Shown here in pieces: positions 8,036-18,951 of a stretch of DNA of 64,000 bases. The position numbers and the translations under genes are program-made. Location: the NCBI GenBank assembly GCA_005116835.1, contig SWDM01000004.1:152749-216748 (forward strand), in the 5' to 3' direction. Within the stretch, counting starts at the first letter, position 1, and each line of letters starts with the position of its first letter. The stretch comes from Nitrospira sp. (GTDB taxonomy: Bacteria; Nitrospirota; Nitrospiria; Nitrospirales; Nitrospiraceae). The notes beneath the pieces are model-generated. The model searched no databases, had not been told where the DNA came from, and worked only from the letters and a program-made list of their open reading frames with translations.

Positions 8036-8155
8036 CGAACTCGGTTTCTTTGGTTCATTTGGTTTCTTTGGTTTGTTTTGTTCTTTTGGTTTGTCCGGTA
8101 CGAGAACCAGACAAACCAAATAAACCAGATAAACGAGATAGACCAGAGAAACGAG
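8036..8155. repeat. Family C word-palindrome (TTTGGT / ACCAAA) between pgsA and plsY
   Basis: The left half repeats words such as TTTGGTTCATTTGGTTTCTT; the right half repeats ACAAACCAAATAAACCAG and continues to the pgsA stop. The two halves are imperfect reverse complements of about 50 nt with a short GC loop near 8095-8105. Copies with the same words occur at 54605-54690 and 63913-64000. Confidence 0.75.
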
Positions 8156-8752
8156 CTAAAGGCCCTTGGCGACCACTTGCCTCCAGAAACTCCACACATA
8201 TTGACCGCCTGAGACATAGCCGAGCACCAGCGATATATAGAGCGTGACGATTCCAGCAAGGTGGAGGTTACCGAAGTCAGATAAGAACGTACCTTCAAGG
8301 ATCAATAGTACGATGGCCACGACTTGCAGGGCCATCTTATACTTACCAGTGGTTTCAGCAGCCATCACCATGCCTTCTCCTGCGGCAATGGCGCGAATAC
8401 CTGTGACCGCAACTTCGCGCGCAATGATCAGTATCGCGACCAATGCACTCACGCGATCGACATTCACCAGAAGGATCAAGGCGGAGAGGACCAGCAGCTT
8501 ATCGGCAATGGGGTCGAGAAGCTTTCCCAGCGACGTGACTTGGCTGTTACGGCGCGCCAGATAACCATCCAACAAGTCGGTTACCGCCGCGACGACAAAG
8601 ACGATGGCGGCGCTGATGGATCGGTCCGAAGTGGGTGTAGCGAACAGCACCACGAAAACAGGGATCAAGAGGATGCGTGTGAGCGTTATGAAGTTCGGCA
8701 GGTTGAGGGACTCCTGCCCGACCGATCTCCATGCCGCCAATACACGATTCAT
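8156..8752 (-). CDS. pgsA: CDP-diacylglycerol-glycerol-3-phosphate 3-phosphatidyltransferase
   Basis: A 198-residue membrane enzyme that makes phosphatidylglycerol-phosphate from CDP-diacylglycerol. The CDP-alcohol phosphatidyltransferase motif D-x2-DG-x2-AR-x8-G-x3-D-x3-D is complete: Asp59, Asp62-Gly63, Ala66-Arg67, Gly76, Asp80 and Asp84. The N-terminal NLPNFITLTRILLIPVF is typical of PgsA. It lies 127 nt after kdsD and upstream of plsY on the same strand, giving a phospholipid synthesis pair. The stop codon abuts a family C palindrome. Confidence 0.95.
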   Translation of the reverse strand: MNRVLAAWRSVGQESLNLPNFITLTRILLIPVFVVLFATPTSDRSISAAIVFVVAAVTDLLDGYLARRNSQVTSLGKLLDPIADKLLVLSALILLVNVDRVSALVAILIIAREVAVTGIRAIAAGEGMVMAAETTGKYKMALQVVAIVLLILEGTFLSDFGNLHLAGIVTLYISLVLGYVSGGQYVWSFWRQVVAKGL

Positions 8753-8879
8753 CGTTAACCTACTCCATGAGACGAAGACTACAACCGAGAGTACAGTTGA
8801 GCGCCTATCTGGATTCCTTAACCTTGGCCTTAGCCGGAACTATCGAACTACTAAGCTGGCAGATTCTATCAGTATTTGG

Positions 8880-9908
8880 TTATACAATCCCATGTTTCAG
8901 TATATCATGCAGATGCACGATACCGACAATTCGCTTGGCATCGTCCGCAACAACGAGTGTGGTGATGGTAAAGCGCTCCATCATTTCAACCGCTTTGGCC
9001 GCGAGTTCATCCGGTCCGATCAGTTTCGGTTGGTGCGAAGCCAAGGATCCGGCTGTCACCTTGGAAAAATCCCCACCCTGCTGGAGAAACCGCCGCAGAT
9101 CGCCATCGGTAATCACCCCGAGGAGTGTGCCGGATTGATCAACCACCGTGGTCATGCCGAGTTTCTTTGCCGACATTTCAAGAATGGCCACAGAGCCTAT
9201 AACCGTCTCTCTAACTTGAGGAACGTTCGATCCCTTGTGCATAACATCCCGCACCTTCACCAGTAATCGGCGTCCCAATGTCCCGCCAGGATGAAACTGC
9301 GCGAAGTCCTGCTCCTTGAACCCTCGCTTCTCTAGTAGCGCGACGGCTAAGGCATCGCCCATTGCGAGTGTCGCAGTTGTGCTTGCCGTTGGAGCCAGTC
9401 CCATCGGACAGGCTTCTTCTGCCACAGAAATATCCAACATGACCGCGCTGTTCTTGGCCAAGGTCGAACCCTTTCGTCCGACAATGGCCATAACAGGAAT
9501 GCCCATGCGCTCCATGAACGGCAACAGCTTCAAAATTTCCTGCGTCTCTCCGCTATTCGAAATCGCGATGAACACATCGCGGCGCGCTAACATACCGAGG
9601 TCTCCGTGGAGCCCTTCGGCTGGATGGAGAAAAAACGATGGAGTTCCGGTACTGGCCATCGTGGCCGCGATCTTCTGCCCGATTAAACCGGACTTGCCCA
9701 TGCCGGAGACAACAACTTTTCCCTTGCATCGATAGAGCAGATCCACCGCATCAGAAAAGCCGTCGTCGAGCCGTTGGATGAGAGCCTGGACTGCACGAGC
9801 CTCAATATCCAGCACACGCCGGCCTACATCAAGGCTGGTCAGCTTCTTCGGCGCCGCCGATCGAGCCCCAATCGGCTTGGTTACTTTCGAGGTTGTGACG
9901 CGTCGCAT
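8880..9908 (-). CDS. kdsD: D-arabinose-5-phosphate isomerase (SIS plus two CBS domains)
   Basis: A 342-residue cytosolic enzyme converting ribulose-5-phosphate to arabinose-5-phosphate, the first step of Kdo synthesis. The SIS domain occupies about residues 40-180, with [12 protein letters not shown] and [10 protein letters not shown]; two CBS motifs follow (about 215-340). Length matches E. coli KdsD. It overlaps the end of kdsA by 28 nt, so translation is probably coupled. kdsC (Kdo-8-phosphate phosphatase), often next in this cluster, is absent; pgsA follows instead. Confidence 0.95.
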   Translation of the reverse strand: MRRVTTSKVTKPIGARSAAPKKLTSLDVGRRVLDIEARAVQALIQRLDDGFSDAVDLLYRCKGKVVVSGMGKSGLIGQKIAATMASTGTPSFFLHPAEGLHGDLGMLARRDVFIAISNSGETQEILKLLPFMERMGIPVMAIVGRKGSTLAKNSAVMLDISVAEEACPMGLAPTASTTATLAMGDALAVALLEKRGFKEQDFAQFHPGGTLGRRLLVKVRDVMHKGSNVPQVRETVIGSVAILEMSAKKLGMTTVVDQSGTLLGVITDGDLRRFLQQGGDFSKVTAGSLASHQPKLIGPDELAAKAVEMMERFTITTLVVADDAKRIVGIVHLHDILKHGIV

Positions 9909-10708
9909 ATTCGTATGACCCGTTCAAGTAGCGCTTTGAGTTGATGGAGCGGCACCATATTGGGCCCGTCTGATAAGGCCTCGTCGGGATTGGGATGCAC
10001 TTCCATGAAGAATCCATCGACCCCGACACCAGCAGCAGCGCAGGCCAATGGTTCGACGAATTCACGCTGGCCGCTGGACTTGGTTCCCCCACCGCCAGGC
10101 AACTGGACGCTATGTGTGGCGTCGAAGACTACGGGATAACCGTAGCTTCGAAGGACCGGGAAGGACCGCATATCGACGACAAGGTTGTTGTAACCGAACG
10201 ACGATCCCCGCTCCGTCAGGACAATCCGCTTATTCCCTGAATCCTCCACTTTCTTCACCGCATTGCCCATTTCTTGCGGCGAGAGGAACTGCCCCTTCTT
10301 CACATTCACCACTTTGCCTGTCTTCGCTGCCGCAATGAGTAAGTCGGTCTGGCGGCAGAGAAACGCGGGAATCTGGAGGACGTCCACGATCTTCCCCGCC
10401 TCGGTCGCCTGTTCTTCCGTATGGACATCCGTCAAGACAGGCAGCCCCAGCTGATCTTTCACCTTCTGCAACACAGCCAAGCCCCGTTCAAGGCCAGGCC
10501 CACGATAGGAGTTGATCGACGTCCGGTTCGCTTTGTCGAAAGACGACTTGAAGATATAGGGCATGCCCAGAGCTGCGGCAATTTCAGCAATCCGCGCCGC
10601 CGTCTCCAGCACAAGCTGTTCGCTCTCGATGACACAGGGCCCGGCGATCAGAAAAGGCCGATGGCCTGCCCCGACTGTGAAAGAACCGATTTGGACTTCG
10701 TGTGCCAT
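9881..10708 (-). CDS. kdsA: 3-deoxy-D-manno-octulosonate 8-phosphate synthase
   Basis: A 275-residue aldolase condensing arabinose-5-phosphate with phosphoenolpyruvate. Typical KdsA blocks are [13 protein letters not shown] at the N-terminus, [11 protein letters not shown], and [13 protein letters not shown] toward the C-terminus. I start at ATG 10708; an in-frame TTG nine bases upstream is less likely. It is separated from pyrG by a degenerate family B repeat and overlaps kdsD by 28 nt. Together with kdsB, kdsD and rfaE1 it supplies LPS inner-core sugars. Confidence 0.96.
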   Translation of the reverse strand: MAHEVQIGSFTVGAGHRPFLIAGPCVIESEQLVLETAARIAEIAAALGMPYIFKSSFDKANRTSINSYRGPGLERGLAVLQKVKDQLGLPVLTDVHTEEQATEAGKIVDVLQIPAFLCRQTDLLIAAAKTGKVVNVKKGQFLSPQEMGNAVKKVEDSGNKRIVLTERGSSFGYNNLVVDMRSFPVLRSYGYPVVFDATHSVQLPGGGGTKSSGQREFVEPLACAAAGVGVDGFFMEVHPNPDEALSDGPNMVPLHQLKALLERVIRICDASQPRK

Positions 10709-10741
10709 AGGTTTCAAATCTATCTGTTTTCGTTGCGAGGT

Positions 10742-10905
10742 TCAAACTGACTTTCCAACAAGGCCGCAGGCGAATCGAAACCAGAGGCGTATCTTTCTCA
10801 CCCGCCCGCCACCGAGCTGCCAAGACAGCTCATCCCCCAAGTGGGCTACGTTGAGGATCTTGTCGAGCCGAGAACAAAGTTGGGAGCCGGTTTCAGCATC
10901 TCACC
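10742..10905. repeat. Family B element with internal insertion, at the pyrG stop
   Basis: CCAACAAGGCCGCAGGCGA at about 10755 and TACGTTGAGGAT with CGAGAACAAAGTTGGGAGCC toward 10889 match the two halves of the 49481-49605 element. The central GTACCC..GGGTAC hairpin is replaced by about 60 nt containing its own inverted repeat (GAGCTGCC..AAGACAGCTC). The copy ends immediately at the pyrG stop codon. Confidence 0.65.
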
Positions 10906-12507
<1,602 letters not shown>

Positions 12508-12556
12508 CGTAGCCCCCATCTTGTCGGATCGTATAATTCTGACACGCATGCCACCC

Positions 12557-13357
12557 TTACCTGGAAGGGGCTGCTTTCAGTGCGCCTAATTCCCGCTTGA
12601 TGGCGTCAAACTGTTGAAGCTTCTCCGCTACCGGCTCGACATCTTCCGGTGTATCCACCCGCAAGGAAGCATGTTTGGTTTCCCAGACCCTGATCGGAAT
12701 GCCATGCTCCAGCGCGCGCAACTGCTCAAGCTTCTCCGCATCTTCCAGCCGCCCGGTGGGAAGGGACGTCAGCTTCAACAGAGTATCGCGCCGATACATG
12801 TACAGACCAAGATGAATGTAATGCAATCCTCCGACCGCTTGCCGAGTGGTGTCGTCCCGCACCAATGGGATAGGCGCGCGTGAGAAATACAGGGCATTGC
12901 CGAGATGGTCCGTGACCACTTTCACCACCGAGCGATTGTGCATATCCTCCGTCGAATCAATTGTACGCTTCAATGTGCCCATTCCTGCGCCGCTCGTGAT
13001 GAAAGGCTCGATGAGGTCCGTCAGCAATTCCGGCTGCAGCGGGATCTCATCACCTTGCAGATTCACAAAATAGTCTCCGCCGAACATGCGCGCCACGCCG
13101 GCAACTCGATCGGTGCCTGTCCGATAATCTCCGGTGACCATCACGACACGCCCGCCGAATCCTTCCACGGCTTGTTTGATCCGTTGATCGTCGGTGGCGA
13201 TAAGGACATCCGCCACCACGCGGCAAGCCGCTGCCTGTTCATATATATGCTGAATCATGGGCTTCCGGCCAAGCATAACGAGGGGTTTCCCTGGGAAACG
13301 CGAGGACCCGAATCGGGCCGGAATCACCACCATGACGGACGGTGTGGCCTTAGTCAT
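12557..13357 (-). CDS. kdsB: 3-deoxy-manno-octulosonate cytidylyltransferase (CMP-Kdo synthetase)
   Basis: A 266-residue enzyme activating Kdo with CTP. The N-terminal [14 protein letters not shown] loop binds the nucleotide, and [10 protein letters not shown] and RVDTPEDVE are family blocks. I start at ATG 13357, where the ATG overlaps the rfaE1 stop by 8 nt with GGAGG 10 nt upstream; the frame extends to 13483 only as antisense-like arginine-rich sequence inside rfaE1. Its product feeds Kdo transfer to lipid A. Confidence 0.96.
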   Translation of the reverse strand: MTKATPSVMVVIPARFGSSRFPGKPLVMLGRKPMIQHIYEQAAACRVVADVLIATDDQRIKQAVEGFGGRVVMVTGDYRTGTDRVAGVARMFGGDYFVNLQGDEIPLQPELLTDLIEPFITSGAGMGTLKRTIDSTEDMHNRSVVKVVTDHLGNALYFSRAPIPLVRDDTTRQAVGGLHYIHLGLYMYRRDTLLKLTSLPTGRLEDAEKLEQLRALEHGIPIRVWETKHASLRVDTPEDVEPVAEKLQQFDAIKRELGALKAAPSR

Positions 13358-14420
13358 GGCCGAGCGCCTCCGAGAGCTGCTGCGCCGAGAGGGTCGCCGT
13401 GCCGACCATACCGACCACGACACCTGCAGCATAGTTCGCCAACGTCGCCGCATCTCTTGTCGAGGCGCCGGTCGATAACGCAAGGGCCAACGTCCCGATC
13501 ACCGTATCACCCGCGCCCGTGACATCATAGACCTGTTGGGCCTGAGTAGGAATATGCCAGGACGCATCTTCTCCTTCGTACAAACTCATCCCCTTTTCGC
13601 CGCGCGTGATAAGTACGGCCCGGCATCCCAAACGTTGTCGGATGATCGCGCCTGCCTCGTTGCAGGCCTGATTGTCATCGCCGTGGACCCCGGCAGCTTG
13701 CGTCGCTTCCAGATGGTTCGGCGTAATGACCGTGACTCCCTTGTAATAACTGAAGTGTTCGACTTTCGGATCGACGACCAGGGGTATTCCGCGTCCAGTG
13801 GCCAGCCTTGTGAGTTCGGACATCAGCGACGCGCTCACGACTCCCTTGGCATAGTCGGACACCACGAGACAGGACAGTTCCTTTAATCGCGACTCCACGT
13901 AACGGAGAATCCGCCGTTGCATCGCCGGCTTCAGTTCCGCTCGGCGCTCCACGTCGTACCGCACGATTTGCTGATTATGCGCAATGACACGGGACTTTCT
14001 GGTGGTCGGGCGGTCCTGGTCGATGACGACCCCGCCGCGCCCGGAACGGGTCGGCCCCAACTCCTTGAGGAGCATCCGGCCGCTTTCATCCGAACCGATG
14101 ACACCGCAGATGTCCGCCTTCCCCCCCAACGCAACGATGTTATTGAACACGTTGGCGGCGCCACCGAGCTTCAAGGACTCCGAATCGACATGGACCACCG
14201 GGACCGGGGCTTCCGGCGAAATCCGACTCACACGGCCCCATATATAATGGTCGAGAATGAGGTCGCCGATCACGAGCACAGAGGCTTGGGAAAACCGTGC
14301 GATGTATTGACGAAGCTCTTGGGGAGTGGCTGCGCCTCCGCTGCCTTTGGCCTCGCCTGCCGCAACCTGGCGCGCAACTTTCCCTTTACCTATTGAATGG
14401 CTTTGCCGAATCGATCCCAT
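13350..14420 (-). CDS. rfaE1: D-glycero-beta-D-manno-heptose-7-phosphate kinase (RfaE domain I)
   Basis: A 356-residue ribokinase-family protein that phosphorylates heptose-7-phosphate for ADP-heptose synthesis. GDLILDHYIWGRV, KLGGAANVFNNI and the anion-hole/catalytic-base motif DVTGAGDTVIG are all present. Only the kinase domain is encoded; the adenylyltransferase domain that E. coli HldE carries is missing, so a separate rfaE2 is needed elsewhere. I start at ATG 14420, with GGAGTGGG upstream; it overlaps lepB by 31 nt. About 50 extra N-terminal residues precede the fold. Confidence 0.93.
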   Translation of the reverse strand: MGSIRQSHSIGKGKVARQVAAGEAKGSGGAATPQELRQYIARFSQASVLVIGDLILDHYIWGRVSRISPEAPVPVVHVDSESLKLGGAANVFNNIVALGGKADICGVIGSDESGRMLLKELGPTRSGRGGVVIDQDRPTTRKSRVIAHNQQIVRYDVERRAELKPAMQRRILRYVESRLKELSCLVVSDYAKGVVSASLMSELTRLATGRGIPLVVDPKVEHFSYYKGVTVITPNHLEATQAAGVHGDDNQACNEAGAIIRQRLGCRAVLITRGEKGMSLYEGEDASWHIPTQAQQVYDVTGAGDTVIGTLALALSTGASTRDAATLANYAAGVVVGMVGTATLSAQQLSEALGHD

Positions 14421-15169
14421 CGTACCCACTCCGTCATTTGACCTTGTCCACTCCACGACCAATAAATACGGAACGCTTTCCCACGGATTTTTTCCTCGCG
14501 CACGAAACCCCAAAACCGGCTATCTAAACTTTGGTCGCGATTGTCCCCCATCACAAAATAGGAGCCTTCCGGGACTGTCACTGGGCCGAAGTTATCGCGT
14601 GAATTGATTGTGCCGTCAATAACCCCCGGATCGATCCGTTGCGTAAACGATTTATCGTCGAGCACGGCCCCGTTCACCAACACGGCTTTATTACGAAGTT
14701 GGATGGTATCGCCCGGCGTTCCCACAACCCGTTTGATGAAATCCTTTTCCTCGTCTTCGGGAAACCGGAAAACAATGATGTCTCCCCGCTGCGGCTTGCC
14801 GAATTCAATGAGCGCCTGCGACGCGTAGCAATTGATGGGAGGAAAGCCTGCTTGAAATTTACACTGGCTGGGCCATTGCAGGCCATATGAAAGCTTGCTG
14901 ACCAGAATATGGTCTCCAATCAACAGGGTTGGAATCATCGAGCCGGAGGGAATCTTGAAGGCCTGGACGACAAATACCCGAATGGCAAAGGCCAGGAGCA
15001 TCGCCACAATAATGGCCTCCGCGTACTCGCGAAACAGCGACTTCCGGCCCGGCTGCTCCACTGCCGCCGGCTCGCTGTATACCGCCGGCGCTCCTGCGGC
15101 ATCGGTCCGCCCCTGTGGGGCTGCAGACCTGAGGTCGTCCGATGGGGGAAGCTTCGAGTCCCCGCTCAT
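14390..15169 (-). CDS. lepB: Signal peptidase I
   Basis: A 259-residue membrane serine protease removing signal peptides from exported proteins. After an acidic, Pro/Ala-rich N-terminal stretch, a membrane segment covers about 50-70. The catalytic Ser is Ser77 in [10 protein letters not shown] and the general base Lys146 in DFIKRVVG; the C-terminal [15 protein letters not shown] box is intact. There is one membrane segment rather than E. coli's two. Its ATG overlaps the lepA stop by 4 nt (ATGA), indicating coupled translation, as in the classical lepA-lepB operon. Confidence 0.97.
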   Translation of the reverse strand: MSGDSKLPPSDDLRSAAPQGRTDAAGAPAVYSEPAAVEQPGRKSLFREYAEAIIVAMLLAFAIRVFVVQAFKIPSGSMIPTLLIGDHILVSKLSYGLQWPSQCKFQAGFPPINCYASQALIEFGKPQRGDIIVFRFPEDEEKDFIKRVVGTPGDTIQLRNKAVLVNGAVLDDKSFTQRIDPGVIDGTINSRDNFGPVTVPEGSYFVMGDNRDQSLDSRFWGFVREEKIRGKAFRIYWSWSGQGQMTEWVRWDRFGKAIQ

Positions 15170-16977
15170 TCCTCACCGACTTTCAAAATAGCGAGGAAGG
15201 CCTCTTGCGGCACTTCCACACTCCCCACAGATTTCATGCGCTTCTTGCCTTCCTTCTGCTTCTCGAGAAGCTTGCGTTTCCGAGTAATATCGCCGCCGTA
15301 GCATTTCGCCAGCACGTTCTTCTTCATGGCCCCGATCGTCTCCCGCGCGATGATCTTGCTGCCGATCGCCGCCTGAATCGCGATTTCGTACATCTGCCGT
15401 GGTATCAGCTCCTTCATCTTCTCGGCCAGCTGACGGCCACGCTGAATGGAGCGCTCTTTATGGGTGATAAACGACAGGGCATCGACCGCTTCGCCGTTCA
15501 AGAGAATATCGAGTCTCACAAGATCGGATTCGCGATAGCCGAGCAGCTCGTAATCGAGCGAGGCATAACCCTGCGTACGCGACTTAAGCTTATCGTAAAA
15601 ATCGAGAATGACCTCGTTGAGCGGCATTTCATAACTGATCGTCACCCGCGTCGGATCGAGAAAGTGAATGCTGCGCTGAATGCCGCGGCGCTCCTGACAG
15701 AGCTTGAGGATGGCCCCCATGTACCGTTCCGGCGTAATGACCGACGCCAGAATAAAGGGCTCCTCAAACGAGTCGATACTGCTGGGGGGCGGGAGCTGCG
15801 ACGGGTTATTCACCTCCAGCACCTCGCCCTTCGTCGTCAACACACGATAGACGACGGTCGGCGCGGTGGTCAGGAGCGTCAGATTATATTCCCGCTCCAG
15901 CCGCTCCTGAATGATTTCCATATGCAGGAGGCCAAGAAAGCCGCAGCGAAACCCAAACCCCAGTGCGAGGGACGTTTCCGGCTCATAGACGAAGGAGGAG
16001 TCGTTCAACCGCAGTTTCACCAGCGCATCGCGCAGATCTTCGTATCGACCCGTGTCGGTGGGGTAGAGACCGCAAAACACCAGCGGCTTGACTTCTTTAT
16101 ACCCTGGAAAGGGGGCGCTCGTCGGGTTCACCGCATCCGTCAGCGTATCGCCGATCTTGACGTCCGCCACTTCTCGCATGTTCGCGCAAAGGTACCCGAC
16201 CTCGCCGGTCAACAGCTCAGTCTTTTTGGTCCTCTTCGGGGTAAATTGGCCGACCTCCATGACCTCAAACATCCGGTCGTTCGACATGACTTTGATCTTC
16301 ATCCCGGGCCGCAGGGCTCCATCCACCACTCTCGTCAACACAATCACTCCCTGATAATTATCGAACCAGGAATCGAAAATCAGCGACTTGAGCGGCGCAT
16401 CGGGATTGCCGGATGGAGGAGGAATCCTGGCGATGACCGCCTCCAATACCTCCGACACACCCTTTCCCTCTTTTGCGCTAATCGGCAAGGCATCGGTCGC
16501 ATCCAGCATCAGGATATCGGTAATCGATTGCTTCGTGCCTTCCGGATCGGCGCTCGCAAGATCGATCTTGTTGATAACCGGAATGATCGTGAGGTTATTG
16601 GCCATTGCCAGATTCACATTGGCAATCGTCTGGGCTTGGACCCCCTGGGTGGCATCGACCAGCAAGAGCGCCCCCTCGCAAGCAGCCAAACTGCGCGACA
16701 CTTCATAAGTAAAATCGACGTGACCCGGTGTATCGATCAAATGCAACGCATAGGTCTTCCCGTCCTTAGCCTTATACCGAACCGCGACTGCATGGGCCTT
16801 GATCGTGATGCCACGCTCACGCTCCAAGTCCATTGCGTCGAGAATCTGGTCTTTCGATTCTCGGGCCGTCACTGCGCCCGTGGCTTCCAGGAACCGGTCA
16901 GCGAGAGTTGATTTGCCGTGATCGATATGAGCAATAATCGAAAAATTGCGTATGAGGCTTTGCAAATCCTGGCTCAT
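15166..16977 (-). CDS. lepA: Elongation factor 4 (ribosomal back-translocase GTPase)
   Basis: A 603-residue translational GTPase. G1 is [11 protein letters not shown]3 is DTPGHVDF, and G4 is [10 protein letters not shown]; the C-terminal LepA-specific domain ends after [17 protein letters not shown] start at ATG 16977 (MSQDLQ), since upstream codons up to 17088 show no homology. It heads the minus-strand run lepA-lepB-rfaE1-kdsB-pyrG-kdsA-kdsD. A large plus-strand frame opposite this gene is a shadow. Confidence 0.97.
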   Translation of the reverse strand: MSQDLQSLIRNFSIIAHIDHGKSTLADRFLEATGAVTARESKDQILDAMDLERERGITIKAHAVAVRYKAKDGKTYALHLIDTPGHVDFTYEVSRSLAACEGALLLVDATQGVQAQTIANVNLAMANNLTIIPVINKIDLASADPEGTKQSITDILMLDATDALPISAKEGKGVSEVLEAVIARIPPPSGNPDAPLKSLIFDSWFDNYQGVIVLTRVVDGALRPGMKIKVMSNDRMFEVMEVGQFTPKRTKKTELLTGEVGYLCANMREVADVKIGDTLTDAVNPTSAPFPGYKEVKPLVFCGLYPTDTGRYEDLRDALVKLRLNDSSFVYEPETSLALGFGFRCGFLGLLHMEIIQERLEREYNLTLLTTAPTVVYRVLTTKGEVLEVNNPSQLPPPSSIDSFEEPFILASVITPERYMGAILKLCQERRGIQRSIHFLDPTRVTISYEMPLNEVILDFYDKLKSRTQGYASLDYELLGYRESDLVRLDILLNGEAVDALSFITHKERSIQRGRQLAEKMKELIPRQMYEIAIQAAIGSKIIARETIGAMKKNVLAKCYGGDITRKRKLLEKQKEGKKRMKSVGSVEVPQEAFLAILKVGEE

Positions 16978-17084
16978 TTCCCAATAAAATCGGTTTATTA
17001 TAGTTACTGCCCCCAAGGTTGTCAAAGCAACGGCCCCGCTCGTATACTCGGCATCGCATCGGCGCTCCCTGCGCCCGTTAACCG

Positions 17085-17165
17085 TCATTCGTTATCCGTC
17101 AATCGAATAAAAGACTCTTGTTGGCACCGACGATTAACGGTTGACGATTAACCAATAACGTTCCA
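17085..17165. repeat. Word-palindrome (AACGGTTGACG type) between lepA and bioA
   Basis: The spacer between the divergent lepA and bioA genes contains GTTAACCGTCATTCGTTATC on the left and ACGATTAACGGTTGACGATT on the right, which are imperfect reverse complements built from short related words. It follows the same design as the other palindromic spacers, with a different word set. Confidence 0.55.
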
Positions 17166-17175
17166 CCCAACCGCT

Positions 17176-18564
17176 ATGGCTCGACCACCTTCGACAAAAC
17201 AATTGCGCGACTGGGATCGACAGTACCTCTGGCATCCCTTTACCCAAATGCAGGAATGGGAACAGGAGGAGCCGCTCATTATCGAGAAGGGAAAAGGCAC
17301 CTACCTGATCGATACGGAAGGGAAAAAGTATCTCGATGGCACCTCCTCCATCTGGGTCAATCTGCATGGCCATCGCCATCCGACCCTCGACCGTGCGATC
17401 AAGAAACAGCTGGATAAGATTGCCCATTCCTCGCTATTCGGAATTTCCAATCCACCGGCGGTTGAACTTGCGCGCGCCTTGATCAGGATCGTACCCAAAG
17501 GCCTGACACGGGTATTTTACTCCGACGATGGATCGACCGCGGTCGAGATCGCGCTCAAAATGGCGGTGCAGTACTGGCAGCTACGACGCCCCGATGCCGG
17601 TCCCAAGAATACCTTTCTCCATCTGAAGCTGGCCTACCACGGCGATACCGTCGGCGCCGTCAGCGTGGGCAACATCGACCTCTTCCATGGGCGATTCAAA
17701 TCACTGCTCTTCCCCACAGCCGAGGCAGATCCTCCCTATTGCTATCGATGCCCGTTGAGCCTGACATTTCCTTCATGTCAGATGGCCTGCCTCGACCCAA
17801 TTGAGCAAATCCTCAAAGACCGGCACCGCGAACTGGCCGGCTTCATCATCGAGCCGCTCGTGCAGGCAGCAGCAGGCATGTTGACCTCCCCTCCTGGCTA
17901 TCTAAAGCGGATTCGTGAGCTCTGCACCAAATACAATGTCCTCTTGATTGCCGATGAAGTCGCTACGGGATTCGGCCGCACCGGCAAAATGTTCGCTTGC
18001 CAGCATGAGGGGGTCACGCCGGACTTGATGGCGATCAGCAAGGGCTTAACCGGCGGCTACATGCCGCTGGCCGCGACGCTCACCACGGACGAAATCTACC
18101 GGGCCTTTCTCGGCACATACGCAGATTTCAAGACCTTCTTCCACGGACATAGCTACACCGGCAATCCGCTCGGCTGCGCGGTCGCGCTGGCCAACATCGA
18201 CATCTTCCAGAAAGAAAAGACGCTCTCCAAACTGCAACCGAAGATCAAGACGCTCGCGCAATTGTTATTGCCTCTCAAACAACTACCCCATGTCGGCGAG
18301 ATCAGGCAGCGGGGATTCATCGTGGCGATCGAGTTGGTGGAGGATAGGCAGACGAAGAAACCCTATCAGCTCGAAGAGCGGGTCGGCCATCGAGTAGCCA
18401 TGGAGGCGCGCAGCAGAGGGCTCTTACTGCGCCCCATCGGCAACGTGATGGTCCTCATGCCACCCCTCAGCACGTCACTTCCGGAACTCAGGCGGATGGT
18501 CGAGATTCTGAGGGAGGCCATCGAGGCCGTTACACAACTGCCTGAGTCTGACCCAGGGTCGTAA
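17176..18564 (+). CDS. bioA: Adenosylmethionine-8-amino-7-oxononanoate aminotransferase
   Basis: A 462-residue PLP enzyme of biotin synthesis, transferring an amino group from S-adenosylmethionine to KAPA. The PLP lysine is Lys289 in AISKGLTGGY, with LIADEVATGFGRTG binding the cofactor ring. A cysteine cluster, C189-x2-C192-x8-C201-x3-C205, matches the insert I recall in Aquifex/Bacillus-type BioA. No other bio genes are adjacent. The region before ATG lacks a clear ribosome binding site. Family A repeats follow the stop codon. Confidence 0.93.
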   Translation: MARPPSTKQLRDWDRQYLWHPFTQMQEWEQEEPLIIEKGKGTYLIDTEGKKYLDGTSSIWVNLHGHRHPTLDRAIKKQLDKIAHSSLFGISNPPAVELARALIRIVPKGLTRVFYSDDGSTAVEIALKMAVQYWQLRRPDAGPKNTFLHLKLAYHGDTVGAVSVGNIDLFHGRFKSLLFPTAEADPPYCYRCPLSLTFPSCQMACLDPIEQILKDRHRELAGFIIEPLVQAAAGMLTSPPGYLKRIRELCTKYNVLLIADEVATGFGRTGKMFACQHEGVTPDLMAISKGLTGGYMPLAATLTTDEIYRAFLGTYADFKTFFHGHSYTGNPLGCAVALANIDIFQKEKTLSKLQPKIKTLAQLLLPLKQLPHVGEIRQRGFIVAIELVEDRQTKKPYQLEERVGHRVAMEARSRGLLLRPIGNVMVLMPPLSTSLPELRRMVEILREAIEAVTQLPESDPGS

Positions 18565-18568
18565 GATA

Positions 18569-18671
18569 GGAGGAGGGAGCGGCCAGGTGCCCTCTTTGCT
18601 CGCAGAACGCGCACGATCAGAATGTGCTCGTTCGATGCGCGCAGTAGAAGGCAACCTTGGCCACTCCCTCC
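18569..18671. repeat. Family A structured repeat, copy 1
   Basis: Left arm (18569-18594, GGAGCGGCCAGGTGCCCTC) and right arm (18647-18671, GGCAACCTTGGCCACTCC) are imperfect reverse complements. Between them lies the family core, with TGCTCGCAGAACGCGCACGA at its start, a GCAC..GTGC inner hairpin, and GATGCGCGCAGT at its end. It begins about 5 nt after the bioA stop. Confidence 0.8.
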
Positions 18672-18697
18672 AAATACTGGAGAAAATGAATGAAAAA

Positions 18698-18806
18698 AGA
18701 GGGACAGGTGCGGCTTGATGACTCCCTGTGCTCGCGCAACGCGCGGTCGAAAACTCCCCTCGTTGGACGCGCGCACGATGGAAAAACGCCAGGTCGCCCT
18801 TCCTGA
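18698..18806. repeat. Family A structured repeat, copy 2 (degenerate arms)
   Basis: The core (TGTGCTCGCGCAACGCGCGG, then CTCGTTGGACGCGCGCA) is well kept. The arms, around GAGGGACAGGTGCGGC and GCCAGGTCGCCCTTCC, pair only partly. It is directly downstream of copy 1. The 145 nt that follow, up to the ATPase gene, hold no recognisable feature except GGAG 8 nt before the next start. Confidence 0.65.
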
Positions 18807-18951
18807 CTACTGAGAGAAAAGGAACGGCACTATGGCGCACGAAGAGTCGTAGACCAAGATGCCCTCGAAAAAGTACAATGTGTCTGTTCCATCACCCAGT
18901 ATCTGAGGCACTTCGCCGTCCAAGTTTTGAATCGTAGGGAGACCACACTTC

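Noticed and set aside
15142-16911. A 589-codon plus-strand frame opposite lepA
   Set aside because: Mirror frame of lepA produced by its codon bias; the minus strand has all EF4 motifs and operon structure. Same judgement for long frames opposite pyrG (11647-12600), guaB (42201-43475) and the NHL gene (44953-46065).
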